DNA from: CALNZV01 sp942491115
GTDB lineage: Bacteria > Desulfobacterota > Desulfobacteria > Desulfobacterales > UBA5852
DNA: 64,000 bases
Assembly: GCA_942491115.1 (NCBI GenBank)
Contig: CALNZV010000007.1
Coordinates: forward strand, 248,001-312,000
Reading direction: 5' to 3'
The position numbers and the translations under genes were made by a program. Shown here piece after piece: positions 54,582 to 63,712 of the stretch. How positions within the stretch are numbered: position 1 is the stretch's first letter; every line of letters starts with the position of its first letter. A model generated the notes under the pieces. That model saw only the letters and a program-made list of their open reading frames with translations, ran no database searches and was not told the origin of the DNA.

Positions 54582-55044
54582 ACGACAAAGTAGAGCGACG
54601 GGCTTCACGTTGATCGAACTGATGATAACGATGGCGATCATCAGTGTTTTGGCGGGAATTTCCATCCCCAACTTCATCCGATACCGCCAGAAAGCAGAGC
54701 TTGCGGCCCTTCAGCGCACCATGCGGAATTTGATGGATGCTCAGGACGTCTATTTTTCAAATAGCAATCACTTTTATCCGAAAAATGGTGTCGTCCAGAT
54801 TGGCAGCGGCGAGCAGAAACGGATCCCGGAGTTGCACTATACGTTCAACGGTAGACAACACTCCCAATATATGGTCTACGGCCTCAACAGGGACTTTGGG
54901 TCATGGAAATATCATTATTCCATCATCATCGCTTACTCCCCGTTTGACTTTAACAATAACGGGCAGAAGGACTATTTTGTCGCCATATCTCTTTTCATGA
55001 ATGGGGACACCATCTACAATAGGGAAATCTTCCATTATGGATAA
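54568..55044 (+). CDS. Type IV prepilin / pseudopilin
   Basis: The 158-residue protein has a prepilin peptidase site (ATG-FTLIELM, with cleavage after the glycine and the conserved Glu at +5) followed by a hydrophobic helix (TMAIISVLAGISIPNFI). The C-terminal domain (NGVVQIGSGEQKRIPELHYTF and FNNNGQKDYFVAIS) is a short, pilin-like beta domain. The ATG at 54568 is preceded by a run of G. The nearby ATPase gene points to a pilus or secretion pseudopilus. Confidence 0.9.
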   Translation: MNRSKRQSRATGFTLIELMITMAIISVLAGISIPNFIRYRQKAELAALQRTMRNLMDAQDVYFSNSNHFYPKNGVVQIGSGEQKRIPELHYTFNGRQHSQYMVYGLNRDFGSWKYHYSIIIAYSPFDFNNNGQKDYFVAISLFMNGDTIYNREIFHYG

Positions 55045-55361
55045 CCCCCCATGACGGGCGGTATCGACCGACGGGCAAACCGATAGTCGGAGACCCCACG
55101 ACACCCATCGGTCGGGATGACCTCGACCGTCCCCGATGATCGGGGATTCCGTTCGATATCGATGCCTTGTCAGTCCTGATTGGCTCAACCCACAACACCC
55201 CTTTCGATGTACTGTCTTGACAATATCACCGACATCCATTACCCACACACAGTAAATCGACTGCGGCTTCTGGTCGAATCCAAACTGGTGATACGATTTC
55301 TCAATGGGAGACGATTCCCCAGCGCCGAGCCGCTTTTTGCCCCTTTCCCCACTGCCGAAAA
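55045..55361. other. Intergenic region after the prepilin gene
   Basis: 317 bases with a palindromic stem-loop (55130-55146) and no convincing gene. The upstream region of the cytochrome gene lies here, but no promoter hexamers stand out. Confidence 0.4.
55130..55146 (+). terminator. Stem-loop after prepilin gene
   Basis: TCCCCG (55130-55135) pairs with CGGGGA (55141-55146) around five bases; TTCC follows. A weak terminator candidate. Confidence 0.35.
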
Positions 55362-55859
55362 ATGATGTTTCCCATCACCCAACCGAAGGCGTTCATTTGG
55401 GTCCTCCTGTCAGCCGCCACGGCTCTGATACTATGGGGCTGCTATCCAAAGGCGGTGGGCCCTCCGGGAGCGGACGGGAAGCCTCTAACCTGGCCGGAAA
55501 TGACCCTGGAGCAGCGCAAGGCGCACATGGGAAACGTGGTGCTCCCTCGCGCTGCCGTGGTGTTTCGGAACTGGCGCCCCGAACGCTTCGAGAAGACCGA
55601 TTGCACCCTGTGCCACGGCCGGGGACCTGCCGCCGGAAACTTTCACATGCCCACCGACCACCTTCCCAGGCTCAGCGGCGAGCTGCTCCTGGGGCCCGAG
55701 TTCGACAAGCACCCGGACACCACCCGCCTGAAATTGGACCGCCTGGTTCCCACAGTGGCCGAGGCCCTCGGTCTGAGGGTATTCAGCATAATCACCCGCA
55801 CCGGATTCGGTTGCTACTCCTGCCATTTGGGTACTGACGGACCCAGATTCGGAAACTGA
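55362..55859 (+). CDS. Diheme c-type cytochrome lipoprotein
   Basis: The 165-residue product has a lipoprotein signal (hydrophobic helix ending LILWGC near residue 27) and two heme-attachment motifs, CTLCH and CYSCH. It is predicted to be anchored on the outside of a membrane and to carry electrons. The sequence between the motifs (FHMPTDHLPRLSGE) offers extra histidines as axial ligands. It lies upstream of the DUF3179 and hgcAB genes on the same strand, separated by 188 bases; whether they share a transcript is unclear. Confidence 0.82.
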   Translation: MMFPITQPKAFIWVLLSAATALILWGCYPKAVGPPGADGKPLTWPEMTLEQRKAHMGNVVLPRAAVVFRNWRPERFEKTDCTLCHGRGPAAGNFHMPTDHLPRLSGELLLGPEFDKHPDTTRLKLDRLVPTVAEALGLRVFSIITRTGFGCYSCHLGTDGPRFGN

Positions 55860-56047
55860 CGAATCTTATCCCCAGATCGATCCCGGAATCGGCCCATCCG
55901 CCGGAAACCCACTTCACGGTACGCAACACTCCCCGTCGTCCTTCCCCCACTAGTAATTGAACGGTGCAAGGTTCATCAGGGATAAGCGACTCAGTGACGG
56001 GTGGCCGCTTGGCCGCCGGACCGTTAGTCCTGGAAAAGGAGTCTTCC

Positions 56048-56692
56048 ATGAATCGAATACTGACCATCACCCTGTGGATCCCGTTCCTATTCACCCTAAG
56101 CCTCGGAATGCTGTCGATCAGCCCTGCAGAGGTCCTTCGGGAGCAACGAGGCACTTTCCTCGTGGATCGCACCGGCGAAAAATGGGATGTCACCCAGGCT
56201 GAATCCATCGGATTCGACCCCCACGGGTTCCAGTTCGGCATCGGCAGGGATGCCATCCGGCCCCTGGACGGATCCAGTCTCGAAAAGGACCCCAAGGGGG
56301 GACTGGACGCCGACGCCCCCATCATCGGCGTAGAAAATGAAGACGATGCTCAGGCCTATGTCATCCGGAAACTGACCCGACACGAAATCGCCAACACCCA
56401 GTTGGGCGGCCATCCCATTGCCGCCGCCTACTGACCCCTCGTTGATCTAGCCGCTGTGTACAGCCGGCAAATCGACCAACGAACCCTCACTTTAGCGCCT
56501 TCGGGGTGGACCTATCGACACACGTTTGTTCTCTACGACAAGGAAACCGAAACTCTCTGGTACCCATATGAAGAAGGACTGATGGGAATCCAAGGGCATT
56601 TTTTCAAGCGATGGCTGCCGGTCGTGGACTCCCAGGTCATCCCATGGGGCGAGTGGGTGGACCGGCATCCTGAATCCGAGGTGTTGCGATAA
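56048..56692 (+). CDS. DUF3179 family exported protein with in-frame UGA (candidate selenoprotein)
   Basis: The frame has a signal peptide (ILTITLWIPFLFTLSLGM) and a DUF3179 domain: DAIRPLDG, IIGVENEDDAQAYVIR, LTRHEIANTQLGGHPIAAAY. At codon 129 is TGA (56432-56434). The same frame then continues with PLVDLAAVYSR, GWTYRHTFVLYDKETETLW and VIPWGEWVDRHPESEVL, which is the normal second half of the family. In relatives the residue at the stop is the cysteine of YCPL. A hairpin fitting bacterial SECIS rules lies 15 bases downstream. So the 214-residue product may contain selenocysteine; a nonsense mutation or read error is the alternative. The family's function is unknown. Confidence 0.6.
56450..56468 (+). 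promoter_or_regulatory. SECIS-like hairpin downstream of the in-frame UGA
   Basis: GCCG-CUG, loop UGUA, CAG-(C)-CGGC: seven base pairs with one bulged C. The loop starts 22 bases after the UGA and has G in its second position, as the loose bacterial SECIS pattern requires. Confidence 0.5.
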
Positions 56693-56841
56693 CCGCTTCC
56701 AGGCCCTCTGTATAAGAAACAGACCGCCTCTCACTGCCATGCCGTTAGGGGAGTCAATAGAACTCGGACTGTCATTTCGATGGGGAATACGCTATTATCT
56801 TCTCTGGTCGCGGCCGCCCACAAATTGGCCGGAACCACTCA

Positions 56842-58098
56842 ATGGGAGTCATGCCCCCCATAGCCAAGGACCCTCCAACACCCCATGAGATCGGAATGAC
56901 AGCTCCTTCCCCAATACCGCCCGGCAGCTGCCATGCGGCCCCATCCCCTTGCGATGGCGGGCCGAGCTGCGGACCGTCGACAACTGATGGAGCACCACCC
57001 CGGGACCCCTGCTGCGGCCCCCCCCCTGCCGAGCCCCGGGCCTCGGACGACATCCCCGGCTATATCCTCTGGCATTTCGTGGACGCTTTCCTGCAGACCC
57101 CGGTCGGCCCGGTCCCCCGGATCAAATCCACCTGGCAACGTCAGGACTGGGCGGGAACCCTGGCCGTTCGTCTCGGCATCGGCCGTTTTCGTTACGAGAT
57201 CGCTCCCGGCCTTTACGCTGTCGGCTCTCCCGGACCGGAGGACCCCGTTCTGGTGACCGCCAACTTCAAACTCACCGTCGACAGTCTCCGCCGGGCGCTT
57301 GCCGGGCGGAATGCCTGGATTCTCGTGCTGGACACCCATGGGATCAACGTTTGGTGCGCCGCCGGGAAAGGGACCTTCTCGACGGAGGAAATCATCCGCC
57401 GGGTGAAAGCCGCCGATCTGGAGAAAATCGTCAGCCATCGCCAGTTGATCGTCCCCCAGCTTGGCGCTGCCGGCGTGGCGGCACACAAGGTAAGAAAAGG
57501 CAGCGCCTTCAAGGTCATCTGGGGTCCGATTCGGGCCCGGGATTTGGGGGCATTTCTGGACTCGGGGTGTAAGGCGTCCCCGGACATGCGGCAGGTGACC
57601 TTTGGCTTTCTGGAACGGCTGGTGCTGGTACCGGTGGAGATCAACAACCTGGCGAAACCGTTTTTATGGTTGCTGGCGAGCCTCTTTCTTCTTTCTGGCA
57701 TAGGGGTCGGTTTTTTTTCGCTTTCATCCGCCGCATGGCGCACCGTGATGGGGCTCACCGCAGGGATTTCCGGTATCGCCGCCGGAGCAGTGATCGCTCC
57801 CCTGCTGCTGCCGTGGCTCCCCGGCCGATCTTTTGCCCTGAAAGGCGCCGTCACCGGGGCTGTCGCGGGCATTCTTGTGGCGATCGGGTTCTGGCAAAGC
57901 GCCATATGGCCGGAGCGCCTCGCGCTTGTTCTATTCACAACGGCCGTCAGCAGCTTTTTAACCATGAATTTTACGGGCTCGACCCCGTTCACGTCGCCCA
58001 CCGGGGTCGAAAAGGAAATGCGCAGGGCCATTCCCTGCCAGACGGCAGCCGCAGGGATAGGGGTTGCGGCATGGGTGTTTTCCGGATTTCTGCGGTGA
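56842..58098 (+). CDS. hgcA: Mercury methylation corrinoid protein HgcA
   Basis: HgcA transfers a methyl group from a corrinoid cofactor to Hg(II). The hallmark cap-helix motif NVWCAAGKG is present at residues 169-177, with C172 as the expected cobalt ligand. The preceding soluble domain (TPVGPVPR, LAVRLGIGR, APGLYAVGSPGPEDPVLVTANFKL) and the C-terminal membrane domain of four or five helices (from about residue 272) match the family. The N-terminus is unusual: about 70 residues rich in Pro and Cys. An alternative ATG at 56899 would shorten it by 19. hgcB follows after 92 bases. Confidence 0.95.
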   Translation: MGVMPPIAKDPPTPHEIGMTAPSPIPPGSCHAAPSPCDGGPSCGPSTTDGAPPRDPCCGPPPAEPRASDDIPGYILWHFVDAFLQTPVGPVPRIKSTWQRQDWAGTLAVRLGIGRFRYEIAPGLYAVGSPGPEDPVLVTANFKLTVDSLRRALAGRNAWILVLDTHGINVWCAAGKGTFSTEEIIRRVKAADLEKIVSHRQLIVPQLGAAGVAAHKVRKGSAFKVIWGPIRARDLGAFLDSGCKASPDMRQVTFGFLERLVLVPVEINNLAKPFLWLLASLFLLSGIGVGFFSLSSAAWRTVMGLTAGISGIAAGAVIAPLLLPWLPGRSFALKGAVTGAVAGILVAIGFWQSAIWPERLALVLFTTAVSSFLTMNFTGSTPFTSPTGVEKEMRRAIPCQTAAAGIGVAAWVFSGFLR

Positions 58099-58190
58099 CG
58101 GAAAAAGAGAATAGACACGACAGCGGTTGCCATAACCACGCCCAATGCGGATCTTGTTGATATCGGTATCGGGTGGAAAGGCGGGAGAAC

Positions 58191-58469
58191 ATGAAAACAT
58201 TTCGGTATATCGACGACGTGGCCACTCTCGAGATCAACTCGGAGGCCTGCATCGGCTGCGGAATGTGCGCCGAGGTCTGCCCCCACGCCGTGTTTTTGCT
58301 CGAAAACCGGAAAGCCCGGATAGCGGACAAGAACGGGTGTATGGAATGCGGCGCCTGCGCCATCAACTGTCCGACCGAAGCCGTCCGTGTGACCCCCGGC
58401 GTCGGGTGCGCCAGCTACATCATCCAGGGCTGGATCAAAGGAAAAGACAATGCCTCCTGTTGCTGCTGA
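58191..58469 (+). CDS. hgcB: Mercury methylation ferredoxin HgcB
   Basis: HgcB supplies electrons to the HgcA corrinoid and probably binds Hg. The 92-residue product has two [4Fe-4S] motifs, CIGCGMCAEVCP and CMECGACAINCP, the conserved lone cysteine in GVGCASYII, and a C-terminal cysteine cluster (ASCCC) one longer than the usual pair. The ATG at 58191 follows a gcgggag site; a GTG 18 bases upstream is less likely. Presence of both genes together is the accepted genetic marker of mercury methylation. Confidence 0.95.
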   Translation: MKTFRYIDDVATLEINSEACIGCGMCAEVCPHAVFLLENRKARIADKNGCMECGACAINCPTEAVRVTPGVGCASYIIQGWIKGKDNASCCC

Positions 58470-58793
58470 CCGGCCGCCGCCCTCCTTACAAACAGCGGTC
58501 AATACCAACTGCCGCCCCCTGATCGGATACCGTTTTAAAATGGGAATCGTCGCCGCCGCATCCGTGGTTTCCCCCTGGTGACGGCGCCTCTATGACCGGT
58601 CTTCAGGCGCTGCTTCACTCAAGGCGACGGATGCGCCCTCTGGTGTCCCCACGGAATCTGTGATTGAAAATTTAAAGTATTTTCGAAAGTCTACAACCCA
58701 TTTTGAATTGACAACCATGACCGCCCCCCTTTAAAATAGCCCTGTTTATCGTCCGCCAATGATGGTTGAATTCCTTTGATATCGCAGCCAATC
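58470..58793. other. Intergenic region after hgcB
   Basis: This 324-base gap becomes A+T-rich in its second half and holds the promoter of the hybrid kinase gene. I saw no clear terminator after hgcB. Confidence 0.5.
58708..58737 (+). promoter_or_regulatory. Sigma-70 promoter of the hybrid kinase
   Basis: TTGACA (58708-58713), an 18-base spacer and TAAAAT (58732-58737) lie 56 bases before the kinase start. Confidence 0.65.
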
Positions 58794-61541
58794 ATGAAAA
58801 AACCGACCTATGAAGACTTGGGAAGGCGAATCCGCGAGCTCGAGGAGGAACGTCGATGCCGCAGCGAAGGATGCAGAAGGGTGGAAGATAGCACTCCTTC
58901 CCGTGATTACTGCTGTCGGCTCCTTTTTGACCATACCAACGATGCCCTGTTCATTGAAAACGGGAAAGAGGAAATCCTTGACGTCAACCATAGCGCCTGC
59001 GAGCTGGTCGGGTACTCACCTGAGGAATTGACCCGAATGCGGGCCATCGATATCCAAGCCCCTGAGTGCCGAGGCAAGCCGCCCGGAATTCTCGATCCCG
59101 AGAGCCCCACCCATATCACGAAGCCTTTCGAATCCGTCTTTCTTCACAAGGATGGTTCTCGAATTCCCGTCGAAATTACCAATTCCCGACTGGCATGCAA
59201 CGATCTGATCCTGAAAATCGTCCACGACGTCACGGCCCGCAAACAGGCTGAGGAGGCTCTGCGAAGAAGTGAAGCCAAATTCCGCAATCTTACCGATTTT
59301 GCCCCGATATCTATATCCATCCTCAGACCGGATCGATTTGTCTACGTCAACAAAGCCTGGGAGAAACTGATTGGCTACAGCCATGTAGAAGCGGTGTCTA
59401 TGAGCCCCCTGGATGTGGTGCATCCGGAAATGAGGGAGATGGTCATGCAACGGGCCGAAAGCAGGCTGAAAGGCGAAACCGTACCCGATCGCTACAGGTT
59501 GAAAATCATCACGAAGTCGGGAGCGGTGAAATGGGGCGACTTCATGGCCACCCTGATCGATCTTGAGGGCAAACCGGCTATTCTGACGGTCGTCAACGAT
59601 ATTTCGGAACAGATAACAACCCGGGAAGCGTTGGCGGCTTCCGAGCAGCAATACAGAGAAATATTTGAAAACGCCCCTCTCGGCATATTCCGCAGCACCG
59701 AGGCCGGGCGCTTTGACGATCTAAACCCGGCACTGGCCCGCATGATGGGGTTTCAATCGCCCCGGCAGGCGATCGAAGCCATCCACAACATCGCCGAACA
59801 GGTGTTTGTCGACAGCGACCTTCGTAAAGAGATTATTGCCGTCTGCGCCGCCGGGGACGGGTACCATGTCAGCGACGTTCTCTACCGGCGTGCCAGCGGT
59901 GAAAAGTGGCTGGGCAAGCTGCACATGAGGGAGATCAAAGGTCGACCAGCCGGCCAGCGCCTTTTCGAGGGGTTCGTCGAGGACATCACCGAAAAACACA
60001 TCGCCGAAACCGCTCTGTTGGATGAAAAAGAGCGCCTGAACGTTACCCTTCGCAGTATCGGCGATGCCGTTATCACCGCGGATCGGCAGGGAAGGGTCAC
60101 GTTGATGAATCCCGTCGCCGAGAAGTTGACGGGATGGAGGGAGAAGGAGGCATTGGGCAAGCCCTTGGAAAGGGTTTTCCAGGTCGTCAACGAGCACTCA
60201 AGAGAGCCCTGCAAAAGCCCCTTTGAGGCCGTGATCGATTCGGGTGAGGTGGCCGTTCCGGCCAAGGACACACTGCTGATCAGCCGCAGCGGAGACGAGC
60301 ACATGATCGCCGACAGCGGCGCCCCCATCCTGGATGCCAACCGACAGATCATCGGGGTCGTGCTGGTATTCCGCGACATCAGCGCAACCCAGCGCATGGA
60401 AGCCGAAATGCTAAAGGCGGAAAAACTCCAGTCACTGGGGGTCCTTGCCGGCGGTATCGCTCACGATTTCAATAATTTTCTTGCCGGGATCGTGGGCAAT
60501 GTTTCCCTGGCCAAACTGGATGTTCCCCAGAGTGACCCACTTTTTCCTCTTCTCCAGGAAATGGAAAAAGCTGCCATGCGTGCCAAGAACCTGACCCAGC
60601 AGCTGCTGACCTTTTCAAAGGGGGGCGAACCCGTTAAAACCGTTGTCGACCTTGGCCAAATCGCCCGAGAAACAGCCGCTTTCGCCATGAGGGGGTCCAA
60701 GGCGCTCTGTCAATTCGACTTTGCCGACGATCTCTGGATGAGCAAAGTCGACGGCGGCCAGATGGCGCAGGCGATTCACAATTTGGTGATCAATGCTGAT
60801 CAGGCCATGCCCGAGGGCGGCACCGTAACGATCAGGGGCCGAAACATGTCCCTTGGACCGGACAATCCCCTCGCCCTCGCCCCCGGCAACTATGTCTGCC
60901 TGGGCGTCGAAGATGAGGGCACCGGCATTCCTACAGCGTTTCTAAAAAAGGTTTTCGACCCCTATTTTACCACCAAACAGAAGGGCAGCGGACTCGGACT
61001 GGCGGTGGCCTATTCCGTCATCGAAAAGCACGGCGGCAAACTCACCGTCTCTTCAGACCTGAGCATGGGAACCATCTTCGAGATGTATCTGCCAGCGATG
61101 ACCGAGACGTTGGTGGAAAAGATATCAGACAGGGACACCATTTTAACCGGTGCCGGACGAATTCTTGTAATGGACGACGAGGCGCTGGTTCGTAAACTGG
61201 CAAGGGCAATGCTGACCAAATTGGGCTATACGGTGACCCTGGCCGAAGACGGTGCCCAAGCCCTCGACATCTATGCGAGGGCCATGGCATCCAACCAGCC
61301 CTTCGATGCCGTCATCCTCGATCTGACGGTATCGGGGGGCATGGGGGGAAAGGAAACCATCCAAAGACTCCGCGAACTGAACGAAAATGTGAAAGCCATC
61401 GTCTCCAGCGGATACTCCAATGACCCGGTGGTCTCTCAATTTTCAAAATACGGATTCAAAGCAGCCGTTAAGAAACCATATCTTGTCCATGAAATGGCTC
61501 AAACGATTCATTCTCTGATCGCTGGAACCGATAGTAAATAG
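58794..61541 (+). CDS. Hybrid sensor histidine kinase with four PAS domains
   Basis: The 915-residue soluble protein has an N-terminal coiled coil, four PAS/PAC domains (about 45-150, 160-280, 285-405 and 410-535), HisKA with H557 in GIAHDFNNF, HATPase (NLVINADQA, DEGTGIP, GSGLGLAVAYSVI) and a C-terminal receiver with D843 in VILDLTVSGGMGG. It lacks membrane segments, so it senses a cytoplasmic signal. No partner regulator is adjacent. It has its own promoter, so a link to hgcAB is only positional. Confidence 0.92.
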   Translation: MKKPTYEDLGRRIRELEEERRCRSEGCRRVEDSTPSRDYCCRLLFDHTNDALFIENGKEEILDVNHSACELVGYSPEELTRMRAIDIQAPECRGKPPGILDPESPTHITKPFESVFLHKDGSRIPVEITNSRLACNDLILKIVHDVTARKQAEEALRRSEAKFRNLTDFAPISISILRPDRFVYVNKAWEKLIGYSHVEAVSMSPLDVVHPEMREMVMQRAESRLKGETVPDRYRLKIITKSGAVKWGDFMATLIDLEGKPAILTVVNDISEQITTREALAASEQQYREIFENAPLGIFRSTEAGRFDDLNPALARMMGFQSPRQAIEAIHNIAEQVFVDSDLRKEIIAVCAAGDGYHVSDVLYRRASGEKWLGKLHMREIKGRPAGQRLFEGFVEDITEKHIAETALLDEKERLNVTLRSIGDAVITADRQGRVTLMNPVAEKLTGWREKEALGKPLERVFQVVNEHSREPCKSPFEAVIDSGEVAVPAKDTLLISRSGDEHMIADSGAPILDANRQIIGVVLVFRDISATQRMEAEMLKAEKLQSLGVLAGGIAHDFNNFLAGIVGNVSLAKLDVPQSDPLFPLLQEMEKAAMRAKNLTQQLLTFSKGGEPVKTVVDLGQIARETAAFAMRGSKALCQFDFADDLWMSKVDGGQMAQAIHNLVINADQAMPEGGTVTIRGRNMSLGPDNPLALAPGNYVCLGVEDEGTGIPTAFLKKVFDPYFTTKQKGSGLGLAVAYSVIEKHGGKLTVSSDLSMGTIFEMYLPAMTETLVEKISDRDTILTGAGRILVMDDEALVRKLARAMLTKLGYTVTLAEDGAQALDIYARAMASNQPFDAVILDLTVSGGMGGKETIQRLRELNENVKAIVSSGYSNDPVVSQFSKYGFKAAVKKPYLVHEMAQTIHSLIAGTDSK

Positions 61542-61547
61542 ATGCAG

Positions 61548-61565
61548 GGGCCGGATGACCGGCCC
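61548..61565 (+). terminator. Terminator-like hairpin after the hybrid kinase
   Basis: GGGCCGG (61548-61554), loop ATGA, CCGGCCC (61559-61565), 7 bases after the stop, followed by TTCC. Confidence 0.55.
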
Positions 61566-61695
61566 TTCCACGCAACAAGGCTGCCTATAGCTGCCGTCAA
61601 ACGACCAACATCCAGTCGTTCTTACCGTCCTCTTCAAAAATTCCACTGCGCCATCTTGGTTAATGCCACCCCATGTGTGTCAAGGCCCCTTCAGG

Positions 61696-62172
61696 TTATT
61701 GCCTCCGATACAGTCCCACCAGTTCGTCCTTGGCGAGAACATGGCCTTCCATTGCCCTTTCAAGGGCTGCCTTGGTTGGCTCCTTCAAGTCGGGCAGGAC
61801 GGCATCCAATGCGAAAAGCTTGTGGAAATATCGATGCTCGCCTATGGGCGGGCATGGGCCGCCATAGCCAGTCCGCTTCCAATCGTTGAGTCCCTGCAGC
61901 GTGCCTCTTGGCAAATCTGTGTCCGCTCCGCTTTCCGGCAAGGATCGCACCGACCCTGGAATATTGTAGAGAACCCAATGAACCCATGTCATCTTCGGGT
62001 GTGCCGGATCGGGCGCATCGGGGTCGTCAACGATCAGTGCGAAGCTCTTGGTGCCATCGGGAATGCCAGACCATTCCAATCCAGGAGAGAGATCCTCACC
62101 GTCGCAGGTAAACCGTCTTGCCATGGGTTTCCGGTCTTCAAAACCGGGTGACATGAGCCGCATCATGGTCAT
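61696..62172 (-). CDS. YbhB/YbcL family PEBP-like protein
   Basis: The 158-residue protein belongs to the phosphatidylethanolamine-binding-protein superfamily, with the signatures CDGEDLSPGLEWSGIP, LIVDDPDAPD, WVHWVLYNIP and GYGGPCPPIGEHRYFHKLFAL forming the anion pocket. The bacterial role is unknown (a Raf-kinase-inhibitor-like fold). It is convergent with the hybrid kinase gene. The ATG may be 62172 or the one at 62163. Confidence 0.9.
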   Translation of the reverse strand: MTMMRLMSPGFEDRKPMARRFTCDGEDLSPGLEWSGIPDGTKSFALIVDDPDAPDPAHPKMTWVHWVLYNIPGSVRSLPESGADTDLPRGTLQGLNDWKRTGYGGPCPPIGEHRYFHKLFALDAVLPDLKEPTKAALERAMEGHVLAKDELVGLYRRQ

Positions 62173-62542
62173 AGCCTCCTCTCATGCATCACTGTTGACG
62201 AAAGCAACCCGGCAATCATGGTGACGGGTGGGCCGCCGTGCGGGAAGGTGAAGATACCTTGGGAAACGGCATCAAGAACGACCCCGGACCGGAGCGGTTC
62301 TTCGAGGGCCCCTGCTGCCAGCCGGGGTAAGCGCATCCCCAATCCCCGAGCCTTAAACGGCATCCATCAACCAACCTAATGCCGCTCGGCCCGGGTCGCA
62401 ACGCGCATTCAGGGCCTTGAATGGGCGCAGCTGATTCCGCAAAGTCCACGGAAGCCCGGCGTGTTAATCCTGTCCTAACAAATCGACCGGATACTGTCTG
62501 GTAGTGTTTTCGACAATGCTTCACGATGAGACGGAGGGAGTG
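62173..62542. other. Divergent intergenic region, PEBP / PstS-like
   Basis: 370 bases with no supported gene. I looked for Pho boxes before the PstS-like gene; CTGTCCTAACA near 62470 is only a partial match to one half. Confidence 0.4.
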
Positions 62543-63559
62543 ATGCCATTTATTCGACGATGCGCCTGCTTGGCGCTTCTTTTGGCGGCTGTCGGCGCGC
62601 CCGCGGCCGGGATCGCACGGGATCATATCGAGATCGCCGGTTCCTCAACCATTTTCCCCTTCACGGCACGGGTGATTCATGCCGTATCCGCCACCGGCGT
62701 GACCGTCGTCAACAACAGCACCGGCAGCGGAGGCGGCATCCACGCATTCTGCAGCGGAGCCGGGGACGAGTGGCCCGACATCACAGCGGCATCCAGAGCC
62801 ATGTCGGACGCTGAGCGCCGGCGGTGCCGCCAGAACGGTGTCGAAGGGATTACCCAGTTGTCCATCGGCTACGACGGCATCGTCCTTGCCAATTCCGCCG
62901 CTGCCCCCCAGGTGGATTTCACCCGCCGTCAGCTTTACCTGGCGCTTGCCAAAGACATTCCCAAGGAGGGCGCCATGGTCCCCAATCCCCACTTCAGCTG
63001 GAACGAAATCGATCCATCCCTGCCGCCAGCGACGATAGAGGTTCTGGGACCTCCCGGCACTTCCGGCACCCGGGACATGTTTGAACAGCTTGCGGTCAAG
63101 CAGGGCTGCGGTTCAGGAGGGGTCATCGCGGGGATGACACCCGAGAAACGGGAGGAGGCCTGCACCGCCATTCGTCAGGACGGCCACTACGTGGCATTGG
63201 GGGAGGATGACATCGAGATCGTCAAACGGTTGAAGCTGTTCGAAAATGCCTTCGGCCTTTTCGGCTACTCCTACCTGCTGCGCTATCACGACCTCGTTCA
63301 AGCCAATGGGATCGACGGCGTCCTGCCGACGGATCAAACCATCGAGGATGGGTCCTACCCTCTCAGCAGGCCCCTCTTCCTCTATGTCAAAAACCAGCGG
63401 GTGCCGATCACCCCCGGAATGGCCGACTTTCTGATGGAGTATACAAGCGATAAAGCCATTGGCGATGAGGGTTACCTTCTGGACATCGGCCTTGTCCCAT
63501 TGAACAGCCGACAGCGAACCGCTGTGCAAGCGGCGCTTCTGGAACTGCTTGGGCCCTGA
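62543..63559 (+). CDS. PstS-like phosphate ABC transporter substrate-binding protein
   Basis: The 338-residue periplasmic protein has a signal peptide (FIRRCACLALLLAAVGAPAAG) and PstS-type ligand segments: IAGSSTIFPFTARV, GSGGGIHAFCSG, ITAASRAMSDAE and GPPGTSGTRDMF. In the family these loops bind phosphate. The rest of the pst operon is not in view. A cggagggag ribosome-binding site sets the ATG at 62543; two cysteines in the mature part may form a disulfide. Confidence 0.88.
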   Translation: MPFIRRCACLALLLAAVGAPAAGIARDHIEIAGSSTIFPFTARVIHAVSATGVTVVNNSTGSGGGIHAFCSGAGDEWPDITAASRAMSDAERRRCRQNGVEGITQLSIGYDGIVLANSAAAPQVDFTRRQLYLALAKDIPKEGAMVPNPHFSWNEIDPSLPPATIEVLGPPGTSGTRDMFEQLAVKQGCGSGGVIAGMTPEKREEACTAIRQDGHYVALGEDDIEIVKRLKLFENAFGLFGYSYLLRYHDLVQANGIDGVLPTDQTIEDGSYPLSRPLFLYVKNQRVPITPGMADFLMEYTSDKAIGDEGYLLDIGLVPLNSRQRTAVQAALLELLGP

Positions 63560-63712
63560 TCCCCGGGCGAGAATTAGACCTGCCCCCGTTGTGATATAGC
63601 GGTATCGACCGCTTCCAGAGTCGATCGCCTGTTGGCATACCAGGGGCAGGGGTCATGAAACGGCTGTTATTTCAATATTTTCTGAAGCCGTTGTTCCATT
63701 CAATATCGACGC

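Noticed and set aside
57213..58508. 431-codon open frame on the minus strand
   Set aside because: It is antisense to hgcA and hgcB, whose sequences are strongly conserved; the minus-strand translation is low-complexity.
62460..62520. Pho box upstream of the PstS-like gene
   Set aside because: Only one imperfect half (CTGTCCTAACA) is visible; the required repeated half-site is missing.
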